Shown here in pieces: positions 1 through 7,070 of a stretch of 8,741 nucleotides of DNA. A model generated the notes under the pieces. That model did no database searches, was not told where the DNA came from, and worked only from the letters and a program-made list of their open reading frames with translations. The translations under genes were made by a program, and so were the position numbers. The DNA is taken from NCBI GenBank assembly GCA_015654495.1, contig JAATGW010000015.1, positions 1 to 8,741 of the forward strand, given 5' to 3'. The DNA is from Chitinophagales bacterium. GTDB lineage: Bacteria; Bacteroidota; Bacteroidia; Chitinophagales; Chitinophagaceae. Position 1 is the stretch's first letter. Every line of letters begins with the position of its first letter.

Positions 1-2186
1 CCTGTACAGCCGTTTGCATCTGTTACCTTTAACCAGTATGGGCCAGGTTGATTTACAATTATCTCTTTCTCCACATTACCGGTTGACCACAGGTATTCAT
101 TAAATACTCCTTTAACAGCAATTTTAAGTTCCTGTAAATTGCAAATGCTATCCGTCTTTTTCAAAAAGTCATCAGGTAAAGGCAATACAGACCTGATGAT
201 AATGCTATCGGTGGCGGTACAGTTAAGCTCATTCGTCACCTGTACCCAATATAAACCGGGAGCATTAATTGCAAGAGTGTTTGAATTTGTCATATCCTGC
301 CACAAGTATTTTGTAAATGATCCCGGACTGATTAATAATTGTGTACCTGCACATATGTCCCTGTCCGGTCCTAATATAGGTAAAGGTTTCGGGGTTACAG
401 TTAAATGAGTTGTAACAATGGAATCGCAATTTAATGAGGTGGTCAAAGTATCCACATATATTCCCGAAACGGTTCGATTGGCGCCACCGACAAAAAAATA
501 TTCTCCCTCACAAATAGTTTTGGATTGCTCTGTTTGCTTTTTGTTGATGGTAAGATGAAGACTGATAACTGAATCACAACCTTTACTATTAGGAATTATT
601 CGTACATATGTTCCGGATGAATCTAAGATCTCATTGTTTAATGTATAGCTGTTACATGTAGTTATATTCAAAGTCGCAGTAGTAACATTTGTACATCTGG
701 CCAGCTTCAACACAAAAGGTGTCATAGTGCCGCTGCTTAGTGGAAATACAATTGGCCCGGGATCAAAATCGACGACACCTGATGTGTATCCTGTGATATA
801 AATATTCCGGAGGTCGTCAACTCTCATACGCCTGGTGAGGCAATCTACATACTCTGAACCAATCTGATCAAAAGACACTGCAGAGATAAAAGCTCCATTG
901 GAATTAACTTTTACAAGAGCTGATGCGCCGTACTCATTTATAGTGTTAATTGTATGTACACCTGGCCCCGGGTCCATATCGGCAGTCGGGCCAATAGTTC
1001 CAATAGCATATACGTTCCCTTCATTGTCTACAGCTATATCTGTACCAATATCCGCTTCATCTCCTCCAAATGTATTTGCCCATACGAAATCACCCTGTCC
1101 ATTAAGTTTAAGCACATACCAATCATAAATACTGCTGCTGACTATGTGTGTACCAATTCCGGGATCAAAGTCAAAAGTGCCGTAAAAATCACCGGTAACG
1201 TATACATTATGGTTTGCATCCACGTCAATAACCCTGGTATCAGTAAATTGATTATAATCCTTTGTAGTATTGCCAACAGTTCTGGCCCAAATAAAATTGC
1301 CGTTGGGATCGAGTTTTGCAATATAACCATCGTTCATACCACTGCTCTGCAGTATATAATTCCATGATCCGGGATCGAAATCACAGTTGCCTGAAAAATC
1401 ACCGGTGAGGTGAATATTACCCTGCTGATCGCACTTCACGTCTGCAATATTGGAACCAGCGTACACTACTGGTGAATTACCAAACTGCTTAGCCCATACA
1501 AAATTGCCGTCCCTATTCAATTTCACAATAAATGCCTGAATGTGGGCGGTTGAAGTCATATTAAAAATGGCAGGACCTGGATCAAAATCGACTGTGTTGT
1601 TGAAATTCCCACAAACAATCACGTTGCCGTCATTATCAATATCCAACACATCTGAACGGGGAACCGTATCGCCTGGGCCACCAAATTGTTTTGCCCAAAC
1701 CAGGTTACCATTGGGATCATATTTAGCTACAAAGGCGTCCCACCCTCCGGTCGGTGAAAGTGTGTACACACCCGGTCCCGGATCAAAATCTGCAGGAAGG
1801 CGTAATTCTGAAGCTATGTATACATTATTGTCCTTGTCAACACTGATCTCAATATTTCCAAATTCAACATATGTGGGAATTTGTATTGCCCATAAAAAAT
1901 CCCCTGCCGGACTTAGCTTAGAAATATAAATAGCGGTATTCACCCAATTGTCCGCGGAAAGTGTAAACAGACCTGGTCCGGGATCAAAGTCAGTGGTATA
2001 GCTGAAAAGTCCGGCAGAATAAACATTCCCCAGTTGATCCACTGCCAATGACCTGCCGTTGCTATATACTGAAGGATTGGATTGATTGTGTTCGACAAAA
2101 GCTTTGGCCCATTGAAATTCAGGTAGTTGAGCCGCTGCAGTATTAATCACGGCAGAAAAAAATAAACCGAGGAAATACTTTTTCAT
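1..2186 (-). CDS. Secreted repeat-rich beta-propeller-like protein, 3' end outside window
   Basis: The frame is open from the ATG at 2186 to the left edge, 728 codons plus two bases, with no stop. Residues 1-19 form a signal peptide: MKK, then a hydrophobic stretch ending in AAA before Q20. About residues 25-490 hold seven units of 64-70 residues. Each carries a GNVYxxG-like strand, a DFDPGPG-like motif and a closing LxxxGxFVWAK strand, the pattern of SBBP-type beta-propeller repeats common in Bacteroidota. From about residue 499 the protein changes to cysteine-bearing segments with the CDSVISLHLT and CDSIVTTHLT motifs, then Ig/PKD-like segments with YLWQD and YLWSTG. Such proteins usually end in a type IX secretion sorting domain or gliding-motility C-terminal domain. 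That part would lie outside the window, so surface export is inferred. The molecular role is unknown; adhesion or matrix are guesses. Confidence 0.9.
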   Translation of the reverse strand, partial: MKKYFLGLFFSAVINTAAAQLPEFQWAKAFVEHNQSNPSVYSNGRSLAVDQLGNVYSAGLFSYTTDFDPGPGLFTLSADNWVNTAIYISKLSPAGDFLWAIQIPTYVEFGNIEISVDKDNNVYIASELRLPADFDPGPGVYTLSPTGGWDAFVAKYDPNGNLVWAKQFGGPGDTVPRSDVLDIDNDGNVIVCGNFNNTVDFDPGPAIFNMTSTAHIQAFIVKLNRDGNFVWAKQFGNSPVVYAGSNIADVKCDQQGNIHLTGDFSGNCDFDPGSWNYILQSSGMNDGYIAKLDPNGNFIWARTVGNTTKDYNQFTDTRVIDVDANHNVYVTGDFYGTFDFDPGIGTHIVSSSIYDWYVLKLNGQGDFVWANTFGGDEADIGTDIAVDNEGNVYAIGTIGPTADMDPGPGVHTINTINEYGASALVKVNSNGAFISAVSFDQIGSEYVDCLTRRMRVDDLRNIYITGYTSGVVDFDPGPIVFPLSSGTMTPFVLKLARCTNVTTATLNITTCNSYTLNNEILDSSGTYVRIIPNSKGCDSVISLHLTINKKQTEQSKTICEGEYFFVGGANRTVSGIYVDTLTTSLNCDSIVTTHLTVTPKPLPILGPDRDICAGTQLLISPGSFTKYLWQDMTNSNTLAINAPGLYWVQVTNELNCTATDSIIIRSVLPLPDDFLKKTDSICNLQELKIAVKGVFNEYLWSTGNVEKEIIVNQPGPYWLKVTDANGCT
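700..2090 (-). repeat. Seven in-gene repeats of about 200 bp encoding DFDPG units
   Basis: The DPG motif recurs near 1982, 1781, 1581, 1373, 1163, 972 and 761, a spacing of 191-211 bases. Each unit repeats the order GNVY, then DFDPG, then a variable SxxxxDxF(V/I) strand, then LNxxGNFVWA. The fourth unit has DFDPGSW, the fifth DFDPGIG and the sixth MDPGPG, so the units have diverged and are not recent copies. Seven blades would suit a single closed propeller, but this is inference from the count alone. Confidence 0.85.
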
Positions 2187-2213
2187 CTATAGGGTTTCGA
2201 GGTCTTTTGGAAT

Positions 2214-2382
2214 CAACGCCCGGGCATTTACGCTGTCATGGTATTCCCAGTTACCCGGTCGGCGAAGCTATAGCGGAAGTGACCATCAGTCTGGACGTAT
2301 ATCGGGTAAAGATATATAGCGGATGTTATCTTCCAAAACCGATCCGGTTATAAACCTCGGAGGTATTATTGCCGGGGTTGGC
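2214..2382. repeat. Intergenic attC-like element 1
   Basis: This spacer separates the secreted repeat protein from the hydrolase. The left end reads CAACGCCCGGGCATTTACG. The reverse complement of the right end reads CAACCCCGGCAATAATACC, so the ends form an imperfect inverted repeat with an AAC core on each side. The interior (about 2308-2342, GGGTAAAGATATATA followed by TTCCAAAACCG) matches the interior of element 3. The start codon of the secreted protein lies 29 bases from the left core. Confidence 0.55.
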
Positions 2383-2454
2383 TTGGCGGCAGCAAATTTT
2401 TTATCCGTCATAGCAGCAGCCTGGCTTATTGCAGAAGAGTTATCAATTATTTGG

Positions 2455-3132
2455 CTACAGATTTTTTTTTGAACTAGTCTTTATCTTCTTGTCTACCCAG
2501 GCTCGTGTAGCTTCGGCAAGTATCGGCAGAATATCCTGTTTGCCTGCTTTAAATGCGTGGTTAGCTCCTTCGATCCTTACCAGAGTTGCTAACCGGAGAG
2601 ATGCACAAACTTTTTCTATTAGATCATATGATGCCAATTCGTCTCTGGAACCCTGAAGAAAAAGCATGGGCACTTTTACGCTCTTCAGATGCTCCGCCCT
2701 GTCTGTTGAAGGCTTTCCGAATTGATGAAGGGGAAATCCAAAAAAAATAATTCCCTTTATTTCAACTGCTGGTTTGGTTGCCATGTATTGTGAACTCATT
2801 CTTCCTCCAAAAGATTTACCGGAAACAAATAACGGGAGTGACGGGAAAAGTTGATGTGCTTTATTGATCGCCGCTTCTACAGTTTTTTGTGCTGTTGCCG
2901 GAACGTCAGGTCTTCCTTTTTTGTTTTCCATGAACGGGAAATTGAATCGAAGCGTCGCTATTTCTTTTTCCGCAAGTAATTTTGAAATGCTTATCATGAA
3001 ATCATGATTCATTCCGGCACCGGCTCCATGTGCCAATGTAAGTATGCATACAGGTTTTTCTGTTGTAATCAATTCTGCAGAAACTTTTCCAATCTCCGGA
3101 CTAATCTGCAGGGACAATGATCGAACCTTCAT
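2455..3132 (-). CDS. Alpha/beta hydrolase, KANL3/Tex30-like (dienelactone hydrolase-like fold)
   Basis: A 225-residue single-domain alpha/beta hydrolase, probably cytoplasmic because no signal peptide is seen. The visible catalytic set is the nucleophile elbow GKSFGG with Ser107, the acid Asp164 in GSRDE, and His192 in EGANHAF. The HGAGAG motif at residues 35-40 is the usual oxyanion-side loop of this family. This resembles the KANL3/Tex30-type group of small uncharacterised bacterial hydrolases, whose substrate is not known. The ATG at 3132 was chosen because the homologous-looking MKVRSLSLQI starts there. The frame is open 32 codons further upstream to 3228, but that part looks like translated spacer. 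The gene stands alone, about 200 bases downstream of the membrane-protein gene and close to element 1 at its 3' side. Confidence 0.85.
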   Translation of the reverse strand: MKVRSLSLQISPEIGKVSAELITTEKPVCILTLAHGAGAGMNHDFMISISKLLAEKEIATLRFNFPFMENKKGRPDVPATAQKTVEAAINKAHQLFPSLPLFVSGKSFGGRMSSQYMATKPAVEIKGIIFFGFPLHQFGKPSTDRAEHLKSVKVPMLFLQGSRDELASYDLIEKVCASLRLATLVRIEGANHAFKAGKQDILPILAEATRAWVDKKIKTSSKKNL

Positions 3133-3329
3133 AAAGTGATTTTTGACAAATAAAATGCAAGTTAGAAAAAATGAATCTGTTGGTGAACGATTCCTGCTAT
3201 TCAAACAAGTGTTAATGGTTACAAACAACAGCTGATCTCACAATTTATTCCGAAAATCTAAATCATCGATTAAAAGGCCTAAGCGTTTCGTACAACGGTT
3301 CGGTTTCTTGTCGGTCAACCACTTCGGTT

Positions 3330-3698
3330 TTACACAAGGAAGTTTCTAAATTTTTCAAGTATTGACAAAGGGTAACCGGCCCAGACGATAAAAACTGGTA
3401 TTTGTAAAAATATAAATTCAAAAATTCCACCCTTCCAGTCTTTGATCATCACAAAGCAAACGATAGTGGTAAGCGAATGAATGATCAGCATTGTTCCGCC
3501 TATTGTAAAGGTTTGCGGGAACAACAAAAGCAATCCACCAATACCCAGAAACATAGACAGTAACTGTATGCCCGGGCGAGGCATGTTTGCCTTATTATAT
3601 ACCAGGGCAGTTTCGGGTTTTATTACTCCACCAAATGCATAATAGATGGATGCTAAGGAACTGATCAGGATCAATATGGCGGTTATTGACTTTATCAT
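3330..3698 (-). CDS. Small four-helix integral membrane protein, DoxX-like
   Basis: A 122-residue hydrophobic protein. Likely membrane helices are at about residues 5-24, 43-60, 65-85 and 91-108, with short charged loops (KPETALVYNK between helices 1 and 2, KDWKGG between 3 and 4). Size and topology fit the DoxX-like or related small four-helix membrane families, but no diagnostic motif is visible, so the family name is tentative. It starts 11 bases after the stop of the dehydrogenase gene and on the same strand, so the two are probably transcribed together. A regulatory or accessory role in the dehydrogenase pathway is conceivable but not shown by the sequence. Confidence 0.75.
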   Translation of the reverse strand: MIKSITAILILISSLASIYYAFGGVIKPETALVYNKANMPRPGIQLLSMFLGIGGLLLLFPQTFTIGGTMLIIHSLTTIVCFVMIKDWKGGIFEFIFLQIPVFIVWAGYPLSILEKFRNFLV

Positions 3699-3709
3699 AT
3701 TCTTGAGTT

Positions 3710-4660
3710 TTAAGCATTAGATACAGCAAAAGATTTTTTATCTCCTGATTGAATAGATGCCTTTTGAGAAAAGGCTTTTGCAGAGTTCTTAATATTGAGT
3801 TTATACACACTCTTATTCATCGCAAAACGCCAGCTTAAAGGAATAACTTTGGTCATTATTTTGTCCATAAAAGCTGCATCCATTGCAAGATTGTATTTAT
3901 GCTTCGGCTTTTTTGACTCTACTATTTTGTATAGTTTCTTAGCAAGAATATCGGCTGTTGGTAAAAGTTTAGAATTGCCGGAACTTTCGCCCATAGCTTT
4001 ACGATGGTCGAGAAAGGGTTTGTAGAAAACCTGTCCTTCTTTTGGAAGTGCCTTTAAATTATCATCACCATCTTCGGTTGCTTTAGCAAGCATCGACGTT
4101 CTGGTAACGCCTGGCGAAGCCAGTACTACATGAATATCCAGCAAGCCCAAATCGTAATACATAGATTCGGAAAGCCCTATCAAACCGGCTTTTGAAGCAT
4201 TGTAAAAGGGAATAAAAGGTTGCCCGATATAGCCAGCCCAGGATGCAATATTGATAACCCTTGCTTTTATGGTATTGCTGGCATTATACTTTTTCAGCAA
4301 CGGGATAAAGGTTTGTGTGATTTTAAAAGGAGCCATCAGATTCACTTCTATCATCTGCCTAGCCCGTTCCTCATCGGCATACTCAAACGGCGCTGTGTAC
4401 ATAATGCCTGCATTGTTGATGATGGCATACAAACCATTATCGCCAACGATGTTTGAGATTTTCTGAAACGCTTGTTTAATATCGTCTCCATTTGTAACAT
4501 CCATTTTTACAGGATACACATTTTTGATTTTCTTTAGCTTGTCTTCATCTTTGCTGTTTCGGTAAGTGGCAAATACCTGATAGTTGTTTTGGGCGAAAAG
4601 AATAGTGTCTGCTAAACCCATTCCTGATGAAGCTCCTGTAATTAAAATTGACTTTTGCAT
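3710..4660 (-). CDS. Short-chain dehydrogenase/reductase (SDR), NADP-type
   Basis: A 316-residue classical SDR oxidoreductase, cytoplasmic. The cofactor-binding TGxxxGxG is at residues 8-15 (TGASSGMG), followed by Arg34 after strand 2, which suggests NADP(H) preference. Other motifs are MDVT at 53-56, NNAG at 82-85, catalytic Asn107, Ser140, and Tyr153 with Lys157 (YNASK), and PGVTRT at 183-188. The complete active-site set predicts a working enzyme. The substrate cannot be read from the sequence. The protein is about 60 residues longer than the usual 250, due to a lysine-rich C-terminal extension. The ATG at 4660 is placed just before the first Rossmann strand. The frame extends 24 codons further upstream, but those residues do not look like SDR sequence. 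It heads a likely two-gene operon with the downstream membrane protein. Confidence 0.93.
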   Translation of the reverse strand: MQKSILITGASSGMGLADTILFAQNNYQVFATYRNSKDEDKLKKIKNVYPVKMDVTNGDDIKQAFQKISNIVGDNGLYAIINNAGIMYTAPFEYADEERARQMIEVNLMAPFKITQTFIPLLKKYNASNTIKARVINIASWAGYIGQPFIPFYNASKAGLIGLSESMYYDLGLLDIHVVLASPGVTRTSMLAKATEDGDDNLKALPKEGQVFYKPFLDHRKAMGESSGNSKLLPTADILAKKLYKIVESKKPKHKYNLAMDAAFMDKIMTKVIPLSWRFAMNKSVYKLNIKNSAKAFSQKASIQSGDKKSFAVSNA

Positions 4661-4891
4661 GAATTTTTGTTTTAATTGTGAGCTACAAAGTTGAGTCAAA
4701 CCGCCGGGATAGCGCTTACGAAAAAAGTCCAAAGTTTAAAATCGCTATAACTGGCCTGGGGCAATTCCTTTTAGTTTCCTGAAAGCGGACGGGAAAGTTC
4801 GCTGAGCCCAACATGGAATAAAAATCAGGTGATTCCATTTCTTTCACTTTCGGCAATAGATAGAAGTATGCACTGTCGCCATTGGACGTCC

Positions 4892-4936
4892 GCTAACGGT
4901 TACGGCTAACTTAAGTTTGAGAAGGAGTGGCCGGGT
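4892..4936. repeat. Truncated attC-like element 2
   Basis: It holds the left core CGCTAACGG and, directly after it, the internal block GGCTAACTTAAGTTTGAGAAG and GGCCGGG shared with elements 4, 5 and 6. The remaining half and the right core are missing, and the sequence passes straight into the decayed coding remnant. At about 45 bases it is a quarter of the normal element length, so it appears deleted. Confidence 0.45.
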
Positions 4937-5109
4937 TCAACTATAAACTCTGAAATTACCACCAGACGATGTGAAAATGTCGCAATCCCGATATCAATTA
5001 GCGATGGAAAAGTATAGTTTAAACTCGCAGGAGTACTCTTAACAAAATTTTTCAATTTCTTGCCAAAAGAGTCAGAGTAATAATCTGCCGAATCATTTCC
5101 AACCTCAAA
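4937..5109 (-). pseudogene. Remnant of a small hypothetical protein gene, truncated and frameshifted
   Basis: From 5109 the minus strand reads FEVGNDSADYYSDSFGKKL, then LKNFVKSTPASLNYTF, then PSLIDIGIATFS, which looks like real protein. It has no good start codon, and an in-frame stop lies just upstream. After IATFS a two-base shift restores SSGGNFRVYS, followed at once by TGA. The pattern resembles a family of Bacteroidota hypothetical proteins with a GIxTxSSxDGxFRIYSWD segment, from which the Trp-Asp and everything after it is lost. The loss coincides with the junction to element 2, as expected if a recombination or deletion fused the gene to the element. I cannot name a function. Codons upstream to about 5230 show no clear continuation. 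Confidence 0.5.
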
Positions 5110-5234
5110 ACTTCTTAAAAGTTAAAGTATAAGGTTTCAAATATCTTCTTTTTCACGCGACTTTTTTTCACGATGCGAAATCCGGCCATTTCTAAGGGTT
5201 TTATAAATCTAAGATTTTAATTCATAGCATTTCG

Positions 5235-5437
5235 CACAACGTCGGAGCATTGGCACTGTTATGGTACCCGGGGGTTCCACCATGCCGGATGCCTGCCGGG
5301 CAAATATATATTATGAGATTATATTCCAAAGCCGCTCTGTGTTCATGTAGCCGGAACTACCGATCATCTATCCTGGTTTCGATCAGGATATATTCGTCAA
5401 GCCACGACATGGAAATGCTATGTCGGGCATCGTTACC
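5235..5437. repeat. Intergenic attC-like element 3
   Basis: The left end is CACAACGTCGGAGCATTGGC. The reverse complement of the right end is GGTAACGATGCCCGACATAG, so AAC cores face inward from both sides. The interior block GGGCAAATATATAT followed by TTCCAAAGCCG (about 5298-5335) matches element 1. Two small perfect hairpins lie at the gene-proximal side: TATCCTG/CAGGATA at 5369-5390 with an 8-base loop, and CGACAT/ATGTCG at 5405-5425. The stop codon of the next gene lies 4 bases past the element. Neither hairpin has the T-tract of a standard terminator. Confidence 0.55.
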
Positions 5438-5440
5438 GTC

Positions 5441-6010
5441 TTATCGGAATTTATTGTATAAGTCATTTGTCCAAAACAACCCTATCGAATTTTTATCTGT
5501 TAATATCGCTCCACCACTTTCCCAGAAGTCATTTAAATCCAGGTCTGTTCTGAATATTTTTGCATTTATTGTGTAAAATCTGGGATTGTCAAACAGATGC
5601 AAAAATGAATATACAAGTTGATTCTGGTCATGAATTGAAAATTCAGTATCAATTCTAGTATAATCGGGCTTCGTGCTTAATCCATACTTCATAGAATTAA
5701 TTGCTTCCTCAAAAGTAATTTCCTTAATGTCAAATGTGTCTGGGTATGTCTTAATAAGATTGGCAGATAGGAAGTGTTTAATTACTACTGTTAATCCAAT
5801 TCTGGTTTCACCAATACTATCGTGTAAAACAATAACCTCACCTGATATCAAATTATGCCACTTTAATTTATCAAGCAATGTGTTTAAAATATACAGGCTT
5901 GTGTTTTTGTCCAAATAAAAAAGTTTAGCAGGAAGTTCTATCCTGGTACGACGCCCAAAGTGAACGGCATCAGGCAGTACGGATATTTTATATTCCGTCT
6001 GCTCCCGCAA
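5441..6010 (-). CDS. Uncharacterised protein, 5' end uncertain
   Basis: I do not recognise this gene. The open frame gives up to 189 residues ending in FWTNDLYNKFR. Its first 17-18 codons from the TTG at 6010 are translated from intergenic element 4 and share the RxQTE pattern with the matching stretch before the 7065-7415 gene, so they are probably not native. No ATG occurs before about residue 109. TTG at 5914 (giving DKNTSLYILN) is a plausible start, or the gene has lost its 5' end. The body has an amphipathic helix LLDKLKW, then beta-rich segments GEVIVLHDS and IGLTVVIKHF, and a C-terminal DLNDFWESGG motif. No signal peptide or membrane segment is evident, so a soluble cytoplasmic protein is likely. 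It lies as a single gene between elements 3 and 4. Coordinates show the full open frame. Confidence 0.6.
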   Translation of the reverse strand: MREQTEYKISVLPDAVHFGRRTRIELPAKLFYLDKNTSLYILNTLLDKLKWHNLISGEVIVLHDSIGETRIGLTVVIKHFLSANLIKTYPDTFDIKEITFEEAINSMKYGLSTKPDYTRIDTEFSIHDQNQLVYSFLHLFDNPRFYTINAKIFRTDLDLNDFWESGGAILTDKNSIGLFWTNDLYNKFR

Positions 6011-6152
6011 TTTCTTGCGGAACCGGTTACCAAAGTACTAACTTAAATTAAAAAGACAATGCCCGGGGGTTCTCTTGCTGAGTCAGAATTCTCCGTCGCA
6101 ACGGATCAATGACATATTCTTCAGACTGTACTGTGTAGGAGCTGATGTTGGC
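5960..6152. repeat. Intergenic attC-like element 4
   Basis: The left end is GTGAACGGCATCAGGCAGTA. The right end on the other strand is GCCAACATCAGCTCCTACAC, continuing to CAGTAC. Both have an AAC core, and CAGTAC is shared in inverted order. Internal blocks are TTCCGTCTGC and CCGCAA (as in element 6), AGTACTAACTTAA at 6034-6046, a CCGGG block, and GTCAGAATTCTCCGTCG at 6082-6098 (as in element 5). The AATTTCTTGCGG region contains a small CCGCAA/TTGCGG hairpin at 6005-6020. Confidence 0.6.
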
Positions 6153-6167
6153 AGTAGTTGTATTTTA

Positions 6168-6728
6168 TCAATACGGAAATTTAAAATTTGGATACTTACC
6201 CTTTAACTCATTTAGTTGTTCCATTTTCTTATACTTATCGGTTGGGTCATATATATTGTCTCTTGCAAAAAATAGATGGTCGTGATGAAAATAAAATAAA
6301 CACCAGTTTAAGGTATTGTCAAAAATCAAAACATCGCTCGAAAATAAAATTGTACTATTGTACTTAATAATCATTTTCCATGTAGTATAAATTGGGTAAT
6401 CGTTATATGCTGGTAAAACAAAAACCCAATTACCGAAAGGAATGCGTCTGCGATACAGCCATTTTTTCAACTTTGATTCATCTGCCAATTCTTTAAATTC
6501 TTCAATGGTCTTAAAATTATTTTTATGAAATGGATCTGAGGTGTCGTCTGATACCAGGTCGGCGGATGCAGCAAAACCATAAATATACTTGCCTGCCGGC
6601 TTATCGAGAAACAGAATCTGATCTTTATGTTCTTGAGGGAAATTATCGAAATCCTCTGGGCTACCAAAAAGTGTCCAGACTCCTGGTCTGGAAATGTTAT
6701 GGCTTTTTATGTTTTGCAAATCGATCAT
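6168..6728 (-). CDS. Uncharacterised protein, 186 residues
   Basis: I do not recognise this gene. The ATG at 6728 is used; a TTG two codons upstream is also open. The protein is rich in aromatic residues and has alternating hydrophobic strands. Notable segments are FGSPEDFDNFPQEHKDQILF near the N-terminus, GKYIYGFAASADL, FGNWVFVLPAYNDYP, and a C-terminal LNWCLFYFHHDHLFFARD with a His-rich HHDH. No signal peptide or convincing membrane helix is seen, so it is probably a soluble alpha/beta protein. The size and the single-gene setting resemble immunity-type or cassette-borne proteins, but this is inference. It is tightly packed: its start is 12 bases from the core of element 5 and its stop is about 16 bases from the right end of element 4. 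No promoter is visible in the few bases left. Confidence 0.75.
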   Translation of the reverse strand: MIDLQNIKSHNISRPGVWTLFGSPEDFDNFPQEHKDQILFLDKPAGKYIYGFAASADLVSDDTSDPFHKNNFKTIEEFKELADESKLKKWLYRRRIPFGNWVFVLPAYNDYPIYTTWKMIIKYNSTILFSSDVLIFDNTLNWCLFYFHHDHLFFARDNIYDPTDKYKKMEQLNELKGKYPNFKFPY

Positions 6729-6739
6729 ACACAATTCCT

Positions 6740-6962
6740 GCTAACGTGGACAGCTTTATGCATTGTGGATATTTTCCTTCTTCTGCCTGCCTTTATGTTG
6801 TTGCGGCGGGCAGGCGGTGACTGTACACAATAGTACTAACTTAAGTTTGAAAAGCCAAAGGCCGGGACTGCATTCCGGCAGGCAGGTTCTGCCACTAAAT
6901 CAGAATTCTCGGTCGAGGCGGACCGATATCCAATTCTTTAACCATACTGCGTAAAGTTCGGC
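6740..6962. repeat. Intergenic attC-like element 5
   Basis: This is the longest element at about 223 bases. The left end reads GCTAACGTGGACAGCTTTATG, then CATTGTGGATAT. The right end on the other strand reads CCGAACTTTACGCAGTATGG and later GGATAT, a good imperfect inverted repeat. Inside are CTGCCTGCC and GGCGGGCAGGC (6784-6815), which can pair with each other, the AGTACTAACTTAA block at 6832-6844, GAAAAGCC with GGCCGGG, a second GGCAGGCAGG copy, and TCAGAATTCTCGGTCG at 6899-6914. Confidence 0.6.
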
Positions 6963-7000
6963 GCGAATCAAAAACCTTAATTCACAACAGTTCAACGTTT

Positions 7001-7019
7001 CATAAACGCCAGGTTTATG
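7001..7019. other. Perfect 7-bp hairpin downstream of the 7065-7415 gene
   Basis: CATAAAC and GTTTATG flank the 5-base loop GCCAG, and the stem can extend by a wobble pair and two A-T pairs. It lies in the 3' spacer of the minus-strand gene ending at 7065, between the gene and element 5. It could end or stabilise the transcript. There is no clear T-run on the minus strand directly after it, so a standard intrinsic terminator is not claimed. Confidence 0.35.
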
Positions 7020-7047
7020 GAAATGCAAAATCAGTTGGGGAGACTAT

Positions 7048-7070
7048 GACTAACGAAAATGTCGTTAGTC
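7048..7070. other. Perfect 8-bp inverted repeat overlapping a stop codon
   Basis: GACTAACG and CGTTAGTC flank a 7-base loop. The right arm contains the last codon and TAA stop of the minus-strand gene ending at 7065. The arms contain TAACG/CGTTA, the same core seen at the ends of the intergenic elements, so this may be a residual element core or a hairpin acting at the transcript end. Confidence 0.45.

Noticed and set aside
139..1929. Several plus-strand and minor-frame ORFs of 60-140 codons
   Set aside because: They lie inside the long minus-strand secreted-protein gene, whose repeat pattern is unmistakable; their translations show only mirrored repeat composition.
2429..2656. Plus-strand ORF of 75 codons
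   Set aside because: It overlaps the 3' part of the hydrolase gene in antisense, covering the catalytic-histidine region, and has no family-like sequence.
3133..3228. Longer N-terminus for the hydrolase starting at 3228
   Set aside because: The extra 32 residues do not look like part of the hydrolase fold, and a good ATG at 3132 precedes the first beta-strand.
3595..4466. Extra ORFs on both strands around the membrane-protein and dehydrogenase genes
   Set aside because: They are shadows of the two strongly supported genes; none shows protein-like pattern.
5369..5425. Intrinsic terminator for the 5441-6010 gene
   Set aside because: Two hairpins are present, but neither is followed by a run of T on the minus strand, and they fall within element 3.
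5250..5576. Plus-strand ORF of 108 codons
   Set aside because: It consists of element 3 plus the antisense of the 5441-6010 gene.
6467..6954. Overlapping plus-strand ORFs and one minus-strand ORF of 63-96 codons
   Set aside because: They derive from the antisense or alternate frame of the 6168-6728 gene and from element 5, including its C/G-rich repeats.
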